From Anaeroplasma bactoclasticum (lineage in GTDB: Bacteria; Bacillota_I; Bacilli_A; Acholeplasmatales; Anaeroplasmataceae), in NCBI GenBank assembly GCA_023663825.1, contig JAMPGQ010000019.1:1-33660 (forward strand): DNA of 33,660 nt, in the 5' to 3' direction. Under the pieces are notes generated by a model. It did not search any database and had not been told where the DNA came from. It saw nothing but the letters and a program-made list of their open reading frames with translations. Within the stretch, counting starts at the first letter, position 1. Every line of letters begins with the position of its first letter. The translations under genes and the position numbers were made by a program. Positions 15,707 through 22,478 of the stretch are shown here, one piece after another.

Positions 15707-15735
15707 TTGTTAATTATTCGCTTTTATTATATAAT
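15707..15735 (+). promoter_or_regulatory. Promoter of the surface propeller gene
   Basis: TTGTTA at 15707-15712, a 17-nt spacer and a perfect TATAAT at 15730-15735. Start of transcription near 15742. Confidence 0.7.
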
Positions 15736-15800
15736 AAAAAAACATATAAATTATATTTTTTAAAGAAGTAATTTTAAGACAAAAAGGAATGAGATATAAA

Positions 15801-18308
15801 ATGAGAGTTTTAAGAATAAAGATACTTACTACTATAATTATGATTTTAAATTGTGTATTAATCATCGACAAAATATTCAATATACCAATTCATGCAGAAG
15901 ATATGAATACTAATGAAGTAAATGAAATATCTTCTTCGCTAAAAGCTACAACACTGGGAATAGGTGGGGGAGGAATGCTCTTTGATCCATCCATAAGCCC
16001 GTTTGACGAAAATACTATGATAGTTCTACCAGATATGGGTGGAATGTATGTATCCCATAATGCAGGAGTAAATTGGAAAAGAAATAATGTACGAGGAATT
16101 ATACAAAAAGCATATTTTGATTCTAATAATGAAAAAGTAGTATATGCAGGTGGTTCAGGATTATATAGAAGTACGGATAATGGAGATACCTTTAATTTAA
16201 TATTTCCAAGAGAAGAGGAAATCATTGAAAGAAGAAATTGTGATGAAACAACAATGCATTATTTATTTACAAAAGGAAATTATCCGACCGATAAATTGGT
16301 AAAAGATATATTAGTGAATCCAAATGATTCTAATAACATTTTTGTATTAATGTATTATGGAAAGGATGGAGTTGTATTTGAAAGTAAAAACAATGGAGAT
16401 AGCTTTGAAGAAATATTCACATATTCAAAGAAAATTTTCTATGGTGTTTGGAGTGGTTATAATAAGTTATTATATCAAAAGGAAACAAATACATTATATT
16501 ACTCTATAGAAGATGGTGTTTTTAAATATGATAGAGAACAAGGGAAATGTACCCAAGTATATAATAGTGAATTAGGAATAGTAAATATGGCTTATTTTCA
16601 GGAAAATGGAAAGACTTATTTCACGATTATAGAAAAAACAACTCAACTCGAAAAATTTGATACAAAAGTTTTTTATACAACAGATTTTTCTCCAAAAACC
16701 ACAATAGATATAAGTAGAAAAATAGTAACCAGATTGCAAGATACCTTTGATGCAAGTGGATATACAGGTGTTACATACAACTGGAAATTTGAATATATAG
16801 TAGCAGATTCATTAAATAACATTTATGTCACTCAAAATTCTTTTTCAAATAATTCGGCTTATCCATATACCATAGCAGGAATTATACGTTTTAATGGAGA
16901 AGGTAGTACTTGGTTATACGGCAATCCATATAAAAATCATGCAACAAGTGCGTTAGCTGAAAAAGGTTGGAATGATGGGAACGTAGCAGCTTATGGAATT
17001 GCATTAAGTAAAAAAAATAAAGGAGCTATATTATATACAACCTTATGTGGAGTTTACTATTCCCCAGACAGTGAGCATTTTTATCAAAGATATTGTCATG
17101 TGATAAAAGAAGGAAATAGTACAAGCTATGTTACAAATGGAATTGATGAGCAAACCACATATGGAGTAAGAATAAATCCATTTAACAAAGAAAATATACT
17201 ATTATTAAACACAGATTTAGGACTAATAAGAAGTGAAGATAATGGAGTATCATGGACAAGAGCAATATCAGGAATTAAATCCACATGGGTTAATACTGTT
17301 TATGATGCTGCATTTGATAAACGAAAAGAAAATGTTGTGTATTCTCTTTGGTCCGGAAGACATGATATGCCATATGAGCCGGGTAATGAGACAGATGGTG
17401 CAAACAAAAGAGGCGGATTTGCAATATCCAATGATGCAGGAAAAACATGGAATTGTGAATATTCTAAAGGGTTACCAGAAACTGCAATACCTGTGAAAAT
17501 GAGTATAGTTTATCCACAAAAAAATGAAGACGAATTAACTATATATGTTGCAACTATGAATCATGGATTTTTTGTAAGCTATGATGGTGGAAAAACATTT
17601 ACAGAAATAAATGATGGAATAGAAAGAGTCAGTTATAAAGAAGGAACACAATACCAATATATTTTAGCAGAAGATATAGAAGCCAAAGATGGTAGGGTGT
17701 TTGGATGTACAGCAAAAAGTAATTATAACGGTCAAGTACAATCAGGAGAAGTATTTGAACTAAAAAATAACAGATGGGAAAAAATCGAATTACCTAGTGA
17801 TGTACAAATCCCAAGAGATATATATTATAATAATGGAACATTATACATATCAGCAACAGTAGTAAGAACATGGGATTCTAAGGATGGAGTAGCCTATGGA
17901 AGTGTAGGTGGAGGACTTTATGTATACAAAGATGGCGAAATAAATCAAATTTTCGATAAAAATATTTCTGTTACAGGAGTCCAAATGGATTCTAAAGGTG
18001 TAATGTATGTGAGTGATACTAATGGGAATATCTACCGCAAAACAGAAACTAGTGGTTATGTAAAAATTTATGATGGCTATCATAGCATTAGTAAAGGTGT
18101 ACAATTAGAAAATGATAATGAACTTTATTTGCCAACTTTAGGTGGTGGATTGTTAAAATTAGAAGGACTAGAAAGCCTTAGTGAAAGCAAAGCAGGATTG
18201 AGCCAAATACAATTCAGTATAATTTATGGTATAGTTGGAGTGGCAGTATTCTTATTGTTGGGAATAAGTATTGTTTTTATTATTCGAGTTAAAAAGAAAT
18301 CAAAATAA
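15801..18308 (+). CDS. Membrane-anchored Asp-box beta-propeller protein (GH74/sortilin-like)
   Basis: An 835-residue exported protein. I prefer ATG 15801 because AAGGA (15784-15788) abuts the ATG at 15789 with no spacing. It opens with a signal or anchor segment (MRVLRIKILTTIIMILN ...), ends its ectodomain near LSQIQFS, and finishes with one membrane segment and the basic tail RVKKKSK. The ectodomain opens GIGGGGMLFDP with LPDMGGM (D78), close to the N-terminus of GH74 xyloglucanase-like propellers. At least six Asp-box turns are visible: SHNAGVNW, STDNGDTF, SKNNGDSF, SEDNGVSW, SNDAGKTW and SYDGGKTF. GH74 enzymes cleave beta-glucans such as xyloglucan. Whether this one is catalytic or only a binding or sensing propeller cannot be told; the second catalytic Asp was not located. 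It is a single-gene unit with its own promoter. Confidence 0.75.
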   Translation: MRVLRIKILTTIIMILNCVLIIDKIFNIPIHAEDMNTNEVNEISSSLKATTLGIGGGGMLFDPSISPFDENTMIVLPDMGGMYVSHNAGVNWKRNNVRGIIQKAYFDSNNEKVVYAGGSGLYRSTDNGDTFNLIFPREEEIIERRNCDETTMHYLFTKGNYPTDKLVKDILVNPNDSNNIFVLMYYGKDGVVFESKNNGDSFEEIFTYSKKIFYGVWSGYNKLLYQKETNTLYYSIEDGVFKYDREQGKCTQVYNSELGIVNMAYFQENGKTYFTIIEKTTQLEKFDTKVFYTTDFSPKTTIDISRKIVTRLQDTFDASGYTGVTYNWKFEYIVADSLNNIYVTQNSFSNNSAYPYTIAGIIRFNGEGSTWLYGNPYKNHATSALAEKGWNDGNVAAYGIALSKKNKGAILYTTLCGVYYSPDSEHFYQRYCHVIKEGNSTSYVTNGIDEQTTYGVRINPFNKENILLLNTDLGLIRSEDNGVSWTRAISGIKSTWVNTVYDAAFDKRKENVVYSLWSGRHDMPYEPGNETDGANKRGGFAISNDAGKTWNCEYSKGLPETAIPVKMSIVYPQKNEDELTIYVATMNHGFFVSYDGGKTFTEINDGIERVSYKEGTQYQYILAEDIEAKDGRVFGCTAKSNYNGQVQSGEVFELKNNRWEKIELPSDVQIPRDIYYNNGTLYISATVVRTWDSKDGVAYGSVGGGLYVYKDGEINQIFDKNISVTGVQMDSKGVMYVSDTNGNIYRKTETSGYVKIYDGYHSISKGVQLENDNELYLPTLGGGLLKLEGLESLSESKAGLSQIQFSIIYGIVGVAVFLLLGISIVFIIRVKKKSK

Positions 18309-18319
18309 GAAGAAGATGC

Positions 18320-18374
18320 TGTGAAATCTTAAGTTTTTAAAATTTTTTCAATTTTTTAATTTTAGCATTTCACA
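18320..18374 (+). terminator. Candidate terminator after the propeller gene
   Basis: TGTGAAAT (18320-18327) can pair with ATTTCACA (18367-18374) around a long A/T-rich loop, followed by TAAATTTTT. The stem is short for the loop size, so this is weak. Confidence 0.35.
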
Positions 18375-18436
18375 TAAATTTTTATCAAAAATAAGAGGGT
18401 TTTAAATTGGATTATAATAGCTGACTTGAGAAATGG

Positions 18437-18464
18437 TTTTAGCATTAGGAAAAAAGTGCTAAAA
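18437..18464. repeat. Perfect 8-bp inverted repeat upstream of the small-RNA locus
   Basis: TTTTAGCA (18437-18444) and TGCTAAAA (18457-18464) with a 12-nt loop, 17 bp upstream of the -35 at 18481. It may be an operator or a weak terminator. TTTTAGCATT also occurs as a direct repeat at 18360-18369. Confidence 0.35.
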
Positions 18465-18480
18465 TAGAAATTCCCCTCAT

Positions 18481-18509
18481 TTGCAAGCATAAAAAAAGTG
18501 TGCTATGAT
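18481..18509 (+). promoter_or_regulatory. Promoter of the sense transcript of the convergent small-RNA locus
   Basis: TTGCAA at 18481-18486, a 17-nt spacer and TATGAT at 18504-18509. Start near 18516. The sequence around the -10 (GTGTGCTATRATTA) resembles that of the rpsF promoter. Confidence 0.72.
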
Positions 18510-18542
18510 TACTATGGCACATAGTGCTGCTTAGGAGGTTCT

Positions 18543-18599
18543 ATGAACAAAGCACACGCTTCAAAGGAAACGATGAACGTGTATATGGAGGTTGACTAG
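18543..18599 (+). CDS. 18-residue leader peptide
   Basis: MNKAHASKETMNVYMEVD, with AGGAGG at 18533-18538, 4 nt before the ATG. Its TAG (18597-18599) directly abuts the ATG of the next micro-ORF and lies inside the hairpin that holds that start codon. Ribosomes that translate it would melt the hairpin and could reinitiate, so it probably serves as a coupling leader. No known peptide is recognised. Confidence 0.5.
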   Translation: MNKAHASKETMNVYMEVD

Positions 18600-18613
18600 A
18601 TGGAGTATCTAGT
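18595..18613 (+). promoter_or_regulatory. Hairpin sequestering the start codon of the hydrophobic peptide
   Basis: ACTAGAT (18595-18601) and ATCTAGT (18607-18613) form a perfect 7-bp stem with loop GGAGT. The ATG at 18600-18602 spans the stem-loop junction. The leader stop codon lies in the 5' arm, so leader translation would control access. Confidence 0.65.
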
Positions 18614-18680
18614 GGTACTGGTCATTATAATAGTTTTGCTATTTTTAATGATTTGTATCTTAACTGGTAAGCGGAAGTGA
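18600..18680 (+). CDS. 26-residue hydrophobic single-pass peptide, candidate type I toxin
   Basis: Starts MEYLVVLVII, continues as an uninterrupted hydrophobic run through residue 21, and ends TGKRK. This gives one membrane segment with a basic tail, the general form of type I toxins such as Ibs, TisB or Fst, though not a recognisable member of any of them. GGAGG at 18587-18591 is 8 nt from the ATG, an ideal distance. The start codon sits in the hairpin 18595-18613. The short length means a chance ORF must be considered. The strong ribosome-binding site, promoter, terminator and antisense promoter around it argue against chance. Confidence 0.6.
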   Translation: MEYLVVLVIIIVLLFLMICILTGKRK

Positions 18681-18741
18681 ATCAGTGAACCTCAGTAGGC
18701 TGCTAAGCCTATGATAGTAGTACGTTCGTAGTTTCCTTGTA

Positions 18742-18798
18742 AGCGAAAAGGGTAGGTCGCCACCTACCCTTTTCATTTTAATATAGTAATACGTTCAC
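18742..18798 (-). ncRNA. Antisense RNA (about 55-60 nt), candidate type I antitoxin
   Basis: From the minus-strand promoter at 18833-18805, transcription would start near 18798 and end at the shared terminator. The 5' end GUGAACGUAUUACUAU is single-stranded by inspection. It can pair along all 16 positions with 18714-18729 of the sense RNA (13 Watson-Crick, 3 G-U), in addition to full complementarity over the terminator. It contains no ORF of note. Ends are predictions. Confidence 0.55.
18746..18773. terminator. Bidirectional terminator shared by the convergent small RNAs
   Basis: AAAAGGGTAGGT (18746-18757) and ACCTACCCTTTT (18762-18773) form a perfect 12-bp stem with a CGCC loop. Both strands end in TTTTC, so it can stop transcription in either direction. 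It is the strongest hairpin of this intergenic region. Confidence 0.88.
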
Positions 18799-18804
18799 AA
18801 CTAT

Positions 18805-18833
18805 ATTGTAATCTATATTTATATATTTTGCAA
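18805..18833 (-). promoter_or_regulatory. Minus-strand promoter of the antisense RNA
   Basis: On the minus strand: TTGCAA (18833-18828), exactly 17 nt, TACAAT (18810-18805). It is back to back with the S10 promoter, whose -35 starts 37 bp away on the plus strand. Confidence 0.65.
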
Positions 18834-18869
18834 TACCTAAAAATAATTTTTTAAAACGGAAATTAGTGC

Positions 18870-18898
18870 TTGCAATTATATAAAATTTGCGTTATAAT
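18870..18898 (+). promoter_or_regulatory. Main promoter of the S10-spc-alpha operon
   Basis: TTGCAA at 18870-18875, a 17-nt spacer and a perfect TATAAT at 18893-18898. Start near 18905. No other promoter of this quality was seen within the operon. Confidence 0.85.
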
Positions 18899-18904
18899 AA
18901 TAAA

Positions 18905-19020
18905 GCTTATCGAATAAGCGCACTAGCTGTGAAGTGGGAGGTTGCCGACACACTGAAGAGCGTTGTCATTGCAATGTATCGGGTTTTCCCATGGAGCAAG
19001 TCTATACAAAGATTATAGGC
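18905..19020 (+). promoter_or_regulatory. Structured leader RNA of the S10 operon
   Basis: A leader of about 130 nt precedes rpsJ. It opens with stem GCTTAT (18905-18910)/ATAAGC (18914-18919). A larger domain is closed by TGGGA (18935-18939)/TCCCA (18987-18991) with inner CCGA (18945-18948)/TCGG (18979-18982), and encloses the palindrome CATTGCAATG (18967-18976). The phrases GGAGGTTG, GACACAC and ATGGAGCAAGT resemble, from memory, leaders found before rpsJ in other Firmicutes, so it is probably an autoregulatory ribosomal-protein site. Which protein binds (L4 is a candidate) is not shown. No uridine-tract attenuator is visible. Confidence 0.65.
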
Positions 19021-19037
19021 GAAAGGAGTTTAAAAAA

Positions 19038-19343
19038 ATGGCAAAATCAAAAATTAGAATTCGTTTAAAATCTTATGATCACAGATTGTTAGATTTATCA
19101 GCAAAGAAGATTGTTGATAGCGTAAAGAAGACTGGTTCAAAGGTTAATGGTCCTGTACCTCTTCCGACAGAAAAGGAAATCTTTACAATCTTACGTTCAC
19201 CTCACGTTAACAAGGATTCTCGTGAACAATTTGAACGTAGAACTCACAAGAGATTAATCGAAATTGTGGATCCAACTCCACAAACAATTGATGCTTTAAT
19301 GCATATTGATTTACCTTCTGGTATTGATATCGTATTAAAGTAA
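19038..19343 (+). CDS. rpsJ: 30S ribosomal protein uS10 (NusE)
   Basis: A 101-residue protein starting [19 protein letters not shown], the standard uS10 opening. AAAGGAG at 19022-19028 fixes the ATG at 19038. An upstream in-frame ATG at 18963 lies within the leader RNA and is rejected. uS10 sits in the 30S head and also pairs with NusB in transcription antitermination. The motifs PLPTEK and [16 protein letters not shown] are intact. It is the first gene of the 30-gene run. Confidence 0.98.
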   Translation: MAKSKIRIRLKSYDHRLLDLSAKKIVDSVKKTGSKVNGPVPLPTEKEIFTILRSPHVNKDSREQFERRTHKRLIEIVDPTPQTIDALMHIDLPSGIDIVLK

Positions 19344-19379
19344 TAAAAAATAATAAGAAAGAAAAGAGGAAAAATTTCA

Positions 19380-20021
19380 ATGGCTAAGGGAATCTTAGGT
19401 AGAAAATTGGGCATGACTCAAATTTTCGATGCAGCTGGAAATTTAATTCCAGTGACTATCATTGATGCAACTGCAAATGTTGTTCTTCAACAAAAGACAG
19501 TAGAAAATGATGGATATGTAGCTGTTCAAGTTGGTTTCTTAGATAAGAGAGAGAAGCTATCAAACAAACCTGAACAGGGCCACGTTGCAAAGGCTAACAC
19601 TGCTCCTAAGCGCTTCATAAGAGAATTCCGTTTCTCAGAAGCACAAGGAAATGAGTTACTATCTTACAATGTAGGCCAAGAAATTAAGTGTGATATATTT
19701 GCTGCAGGTGATGTAGTAGACGTAACTGGTACTTCAAAGGGTAAAGGCTTTGCTGGTACGATTAAGCGTTATAATCATGCTCGTTTAAGAATGAGCCATG
19801 GTACATCTGCATGTCATCGTATCGTTGGTTCAATGGGTCCAATCAAAGGTAATATGAAGGGTAAGAAAATGCCTGGTCATATGGGACATGAAACCGTAAC
19901 ATTACAAAATTTAGTAATTGCTGCTGTAGATACAGAAAGAGACTTAATCTTAGTTCGTGGTAATGTACCAGGACCTAAGAAAGGTTTAGTAATGATCAAG
20001 ACAGCTGTAAAAGCGAATTAG
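19380..20021 (+). CDS. rplC: 50S ribosomal protein uL3
   Basis: A 213-residue protein opening [16 protein letters not shown], the conserved uL3 start. Its long extension with [21 protein letters not shown] and the [20 protein letters not shown] loop reaches toward the peptidyl transferase centre, where mutations give linezolid and tiamulin resistance. GAGGA at 19366-19370 lies 9 nt before the ATG. uL3 is an early assembly protein of the large subunit. Gap to rplD is 14 nt. Confidence 0.98.
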   Translation: MAKGILGRKLGMTQIFDAAGNLIPVTIIDATANVVLQQKTVENDGYVAVQVGFLDKREKLSNKPEQGHVAKANTAPKRFIREFRFSEAQGNELLSYNVGQEIKCDIFAAGDVVDVTGTSKGKGFAGTIKRYNHARLRMSHGTSACHRIVGSMGPIKGNMKGKKMPGHMGHETVTLQNLVIAAVDTERDLILVRGNVPGPKKGLVMIKTAVKAN

Positions 20022-20035
20022 AAAGGAGATTTACT

Positions 20036-20665
20036 ATGCCAACTATAGCATTATTAAATCAATCTGGAGAAAAGATTAAAAATTTAAAGTTAAGTGATGA
20101 AATCTTCGGAATTGAGCCTAATCGTCAGGTTGTCTATGATGTAGTAAACTGCCAAAGAGCAGCTATGCGTCAAGGAACTCATGACACTAAGGGCCGTAGC
20201 GAAGTTCGTGGTGGCGGACGTAAGCCTTGGAGACAAAAGGGAACTGGACGTGCTCGTCAAGGATCTATCCGTGCTCCTCAATGGCGTGGCGGTGGTACAG
20301 TATTTGGACCAACACCAAGAAGCTATGCATTCAAGTTGAATAAGAAGGTTAAACAATTAGGTTTAAAATCAGTTTTATCTTATAAGGTAAAAGAAACTAA
20401 ATTTGTTGCAGTAGATGCAATCAAATTTGAAGAAGCAAAAACTAAGAATTTCTTAAAGTTCTTAAGTGATATTAAGGTAGAGGGCAAAGCAATCGTAGTT
20501 TGCACTCGTGATGAATTAACAGAACAAGCTATTTTATCTGCTAGAAATGTTCCAGGTGTATTCCTTACACCAGTAGATAACGCAAGCGTTTATGAAATCT
20601 TATGCTATGATAAGATGGTCGTAACTGCTGGTGCGGTAGCTTACTATGAGGAGGAATTGAAGTAA
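20036..20665 (+). CDS. rplD: 50S ribosomal protein uL4
   Basis: A 209-residue protein. The basic loop [19 protein letters not shown], which lines the peptide exit tunnel, and the [10 protein letters not shown] stretch are intact. In E. coli uL4 represses the S10 operon by binding its leader, and Bacillus is thought to do the same. That makes uL4 the first candidate ligand of the leader at 18905-19020. AAAGGAG at 20022-20028 precedes the start. rplW begins one base after its stop. Confidence 0.97.
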   Translation: MPTIALLNQSGEKIKNLKLSDEIFGIEPNRQVVYDVVNCQRAAMRQGTHDTKGRSEVRGGGRKPWRQKGTGRARQGSIRAPQWRGGGTVFGPTPRSYAFKLNKKVKQLGLKSVLSYKVKETKFVAVDAIKFEEAKTKNFLKFLSDIKVEGKAIVVCTRDELTEQAILSARNVPGVFLTPVDNASVYEILCYDKMVVTAGAVAYYEEELK

Positions 20666-20666
20666 T

Positions 20667-20954
20667 ATGACTAAAGTATTTGATATTATTCAAGGTCCAA
20701 TCATTACTGAAAAGACAATGCAATTAAAGGAAAAATTCAATAAGTATACTTTCAAGGTTGCTAAAAGCGCAAATAAAATTGAAATTAAAAATGCTGTTGA
20801 AGAAATATTCAAAGTAAAGGTTGAAAGCGTAAATACAATCAATGTATTACCTAAGCGTAAGAAGGTTGGTAAGTATGAAGGATTTGCTCCTGCATACAAG
20901 AAAGCCATCTGCAAATTAGCTAAGGATGACAAGATTGACGCCTTCGAAATCTAA
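20667..20954 (+). CDS. rplW: 50S ribosomal protein uL23
   Basis: A 95-residue protein ([18 protein letters not shown]) with the uL23 signature ITEK and [18 protein letters not shown]. It sits at the tunnel exit, where it is the docking site for trigger factor and contacts SRP. The ribosome-binding site GAGGAG lies inside the end of rplD, implying coupled translation. Length is normal. Confidence 0.97.
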   Translation: MTKVFDIIQGPIITEKTMQLKEKFNKYTFKVAKSANKIEIKNAVEEIFKVKVESVNTINVLPKRKKVGKYEGFAPAYKKAICKLAKDDKIDAFEI

Positions 20955-20973
20955 TTAGGAGGAAATTATTAAC

Positions 20974-21807
20974 ATGGCAGTTAGAAAATATAAGCCAACA
21001 TCAAATGGTAGACGCAATATGTCTGTATTAACATTTGATGAAATTACAACAGATACTCCTGAAAAGTCACTATTGGCACCTAAGCATAAGAAGGGTGGAC
21101 GTAATAATTCAGGAAAGATTACAGTTCGTCATCATGGTGGCGGAAATAAACAAAAATATCGTATTATTGATTTTAAGAGAAATAAGGATGGAATTCCAGC
21201 AAAGGTTAAATCCATTGAATATGACCCAAATAGAAGTGCAAATATCGCATTATTAGTTTATGCAGATGGTGAAAAAAGATATATCTTAGCCCCTAAAGGC
21301 TTGCAGGTTGGTGATACTTTACAATCTGGAAGTGGTGTAGATATTAAGCCAGGTAACGCATTAGTTATCAATGAAATTCCAGTAGGTAGCTTAATTCATA
21401 ATGTTGAATTACATCCTGGTAAGGGTGGACAGCTAGCTCGTAGTGCTGGTGTTTCTGCACAAATTTTAGGTCGTGTAGAAAATTATGTATTAGTTCGTCT
21501 TGGAAGTGGTGAGGTTCGTAAAATCTTAGCTACTTGTAAGGCTACAATCGGTGAGGTTGGAAATGAATCTCATGAATTAGTTAGAATCGGTAAAGCAGGT
21601 AAGGCTCGTCATATGGGAATGCGTCCTAAGGTACGTGGTTCAGTTATGAATCCTAACGATCACCCACATGGTGGTGGTGAAGGTAAGTGTCCAATTGGCC
21701 GACCTTCTCCAGTTACTCCATGGGGTAAGCCAGCACTTGGTTTAAAGACTCGTAATACGAAAAAGGCTTCTACAAAACTTATCGTACGTAGAAGAAACGA
21801 CAAATAA
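20974..21807 (+). CDS. rplB: 50S ribosomal protein uL2
   Basis: A 277-residue protein opening [18 protein letters not shown]. Conserved [17 protein letters not shown] and the C-terminal [24 protein letters not shown], which holds the histidine important for peptidyl transfer. It binds 23S rRNA and bridge B7b. TTAGGAGGAAA precedes the start. The C-terminal basic tail [10 protein letters not shown] is normal. Confidence 0.98.
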   Translation: MAVRKYKPTSNGRRNMSVLTFDEITTDTPEKSLLAPKHKKGGRNNSGKITVRHHGGGNKQKYRIIDFKRNKDGIPAKVKSIEYDPNRSANIALLVYADGEKRYILAPKGLQVGDTLQSGSGVDIKPGNALVINEIPVGSLIHNVELHPGKGGQLARSAGVSAQILGRVENYVLVRLGSGEVRKILATCKATIGEVGNESHELVRIGKAGKARHMGMRPKVRGSVMNPNDHPHGGGEGKCPIGRPSPVTPWGKPALGLKTRNTKKASTKLIVRRRNDK

Positions 21808-21825
21808 TAAGGAGGAAATATTATT

Positions 21826-22104
21826 ATGGCTCGTTCAATTAAGAAAGGACCTTTTTGCGACGATCATCTAATGAAGAAGATTGAAGCACAAAAGGATAAC
21901 CATGAGAAAAAAGTAATTCAAACTTGGTCTCGTAGATCAACAATATTCCCTGCATTTATCGGTTTTACCATTGCAGTTTATAACGGACGTGAGCATGTTC
22001 CTGTTTATGTTACAGAAGATATGGTAGGTCACAAATTAGGTGAATTCGCTCCTACAAGAACTTACCGCGGACATGGCGCTGATGATAAGAAAGCAAAGAA
22101 ATAG
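21826..22104 (+). CDS. rpsS: 30S ribosomal protein uS19
   Basis: A 92-residue protein ([20 protein letters not shown]) of the 30S head, where it partners uS13 and touches the A-site finger of 23S r[42 protein letters not shown] is unmistakable in the translation (22-100 region). AAGGAGGAAA precedes the start. Confidence 0.97.
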   Translation: MARSIKKGPFCDDHLMKKIEAQKDNHEKKVIQTWSRRSTIFPAFIGFTIAVYNGREHVPVYVTEDMVGHKLGEFAPTRTYRGHGADDKKAKK

Positions 22105-22124
22105 TCTAAAGGAGAAAGATGAAA

Positions 22125-22466
22125 ATGGAAGCAAAAGCAGTTGCTAGTACAATTCGTATCACTCCACGTAAGGCTCGTCTAGTTGTAGATTTAATCCGTA
22201 ATAAGGATGTAGCTGAAGCAAAGGCTATCTTAAAGCTAACGAATAAGCAAGCTTGTGAAGTGGTATTAAAAGTTTTAAATTCTGCATGTGCTAATGCAGA
22301 ACACAATTACAATATGGATTCTAGTAATCTATATGTTAAAACAGCATACGTTAATGACGGTATCCGTATGAAAAGAATGTTACCTCGTGCTAAAGGTAGA
22401 GGCGATGTTATCATTAAAAGAACTTGTCATATTACAGTTATCGTAGCTGAAAAAGAAAGCAAGTAA
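22125..22466 (+). CDS. rplV: 50S ribosomal protein uL22
   Basis: A 113-residue protein ([20 protein letters not shown]) with the [15 protein letters not shown] signature. Its hairpin ([10 protein letters not shown]) lines the exit tunnel, a site of macrolide resistance changes. Two ATGs are possible. AAAGGAG at 22108-22114 is 10 nt from 22125 and 4 nt from 22119; I prefer 22125 because the product then has the usual N-terminus. The only difference is two residues. Confidence 0.95.
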   Translation: MEAKAVASTIRITPRKARLVVDLIRNKDVAEAKAILKLTNKQACEVVLKVLNSACANAEHNYNMDSSNLYVKTAYVNDGIRMKRMLPRAKGRGDVIIKRTCHITVIVAEKESK

Positions 22467-22478
22467 GGAGGAAATTAC

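Larger units (their letters stand above)
18516..18776 (+). ncRNA. Sense transcript (about 260 nt) carrying two micro-ORFs; candidate type I toxin mRNA
   Basis: The transcript is bounded by the promoter at 18481-18509 and the terminator at 18746-18773. It starts with overlapping small hairpins (CTATG/CATAG and GCAC/GTGC near 18510-18526), then two ribosome-binding sites with adjacent micro-ORFs. About 65 nt of structured untranslated 3' sequence follow: stem TAGGCT (18696-18701)/AGCCTA (18706-18711), then direct repeat copy 1. AUGAACGUGU (18573-18582), just ahead of the second ribosome-binding site, can pair with GUACGUUCGU (18720-18729): 7 Watson-Crick and 3 G-U pairs. That suggests a closed 5'-3' fold, as seen in type I toxin mRNAs. 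The ends are predicted, not measured. Confidence 0.6.
18714..18811 (+). repeat. Pair of 29-bp direct repeats flanking the shared terminator
   Basis: Copy 1 at 18714-18742 begins ATAGTAGTACGTTCGTAG. Copy 2 at 18783-18811 begins ATAGTAATACGTTCACAA. 21 of 29 positions match. Copy 1 lies in the sense RNA; the start of copy 2 is transcribed from the other strand as the 5' end of the antisense RNA, so the two RNAs gain a second site of complementarity. Confidence 0.6.

Noticed and set aside
17233-17496. Plus-strand frame of 87 codons inside the propeller gene
   Set aside because: Out-of-frame shadow of Asp-box coding sequence; Met/Gln-rich with no motif.
18600-18680. KdpF or SpoVM-like small peptide
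   Set aside because: No kdp genes nearby and the sequence lacks the amphipathic, proline-containing pattern of SpoVM. The antisense promoter fits neither.
18516-18776. Known housekeeping RNA (6S, 4.5S, RNase P or tmRNA)
   Set aside because: Length and visible stems do not match any of these; none of their conserved core sequences was seen.
18963-19037. In-frame ATG upstream of rpsJ as an N-terminal extension
   Set aside because: It lies within the structured leader, and the real ATG at 19038 has AAAGGAG at the right distance and gives the standard uS10 N-terminus.
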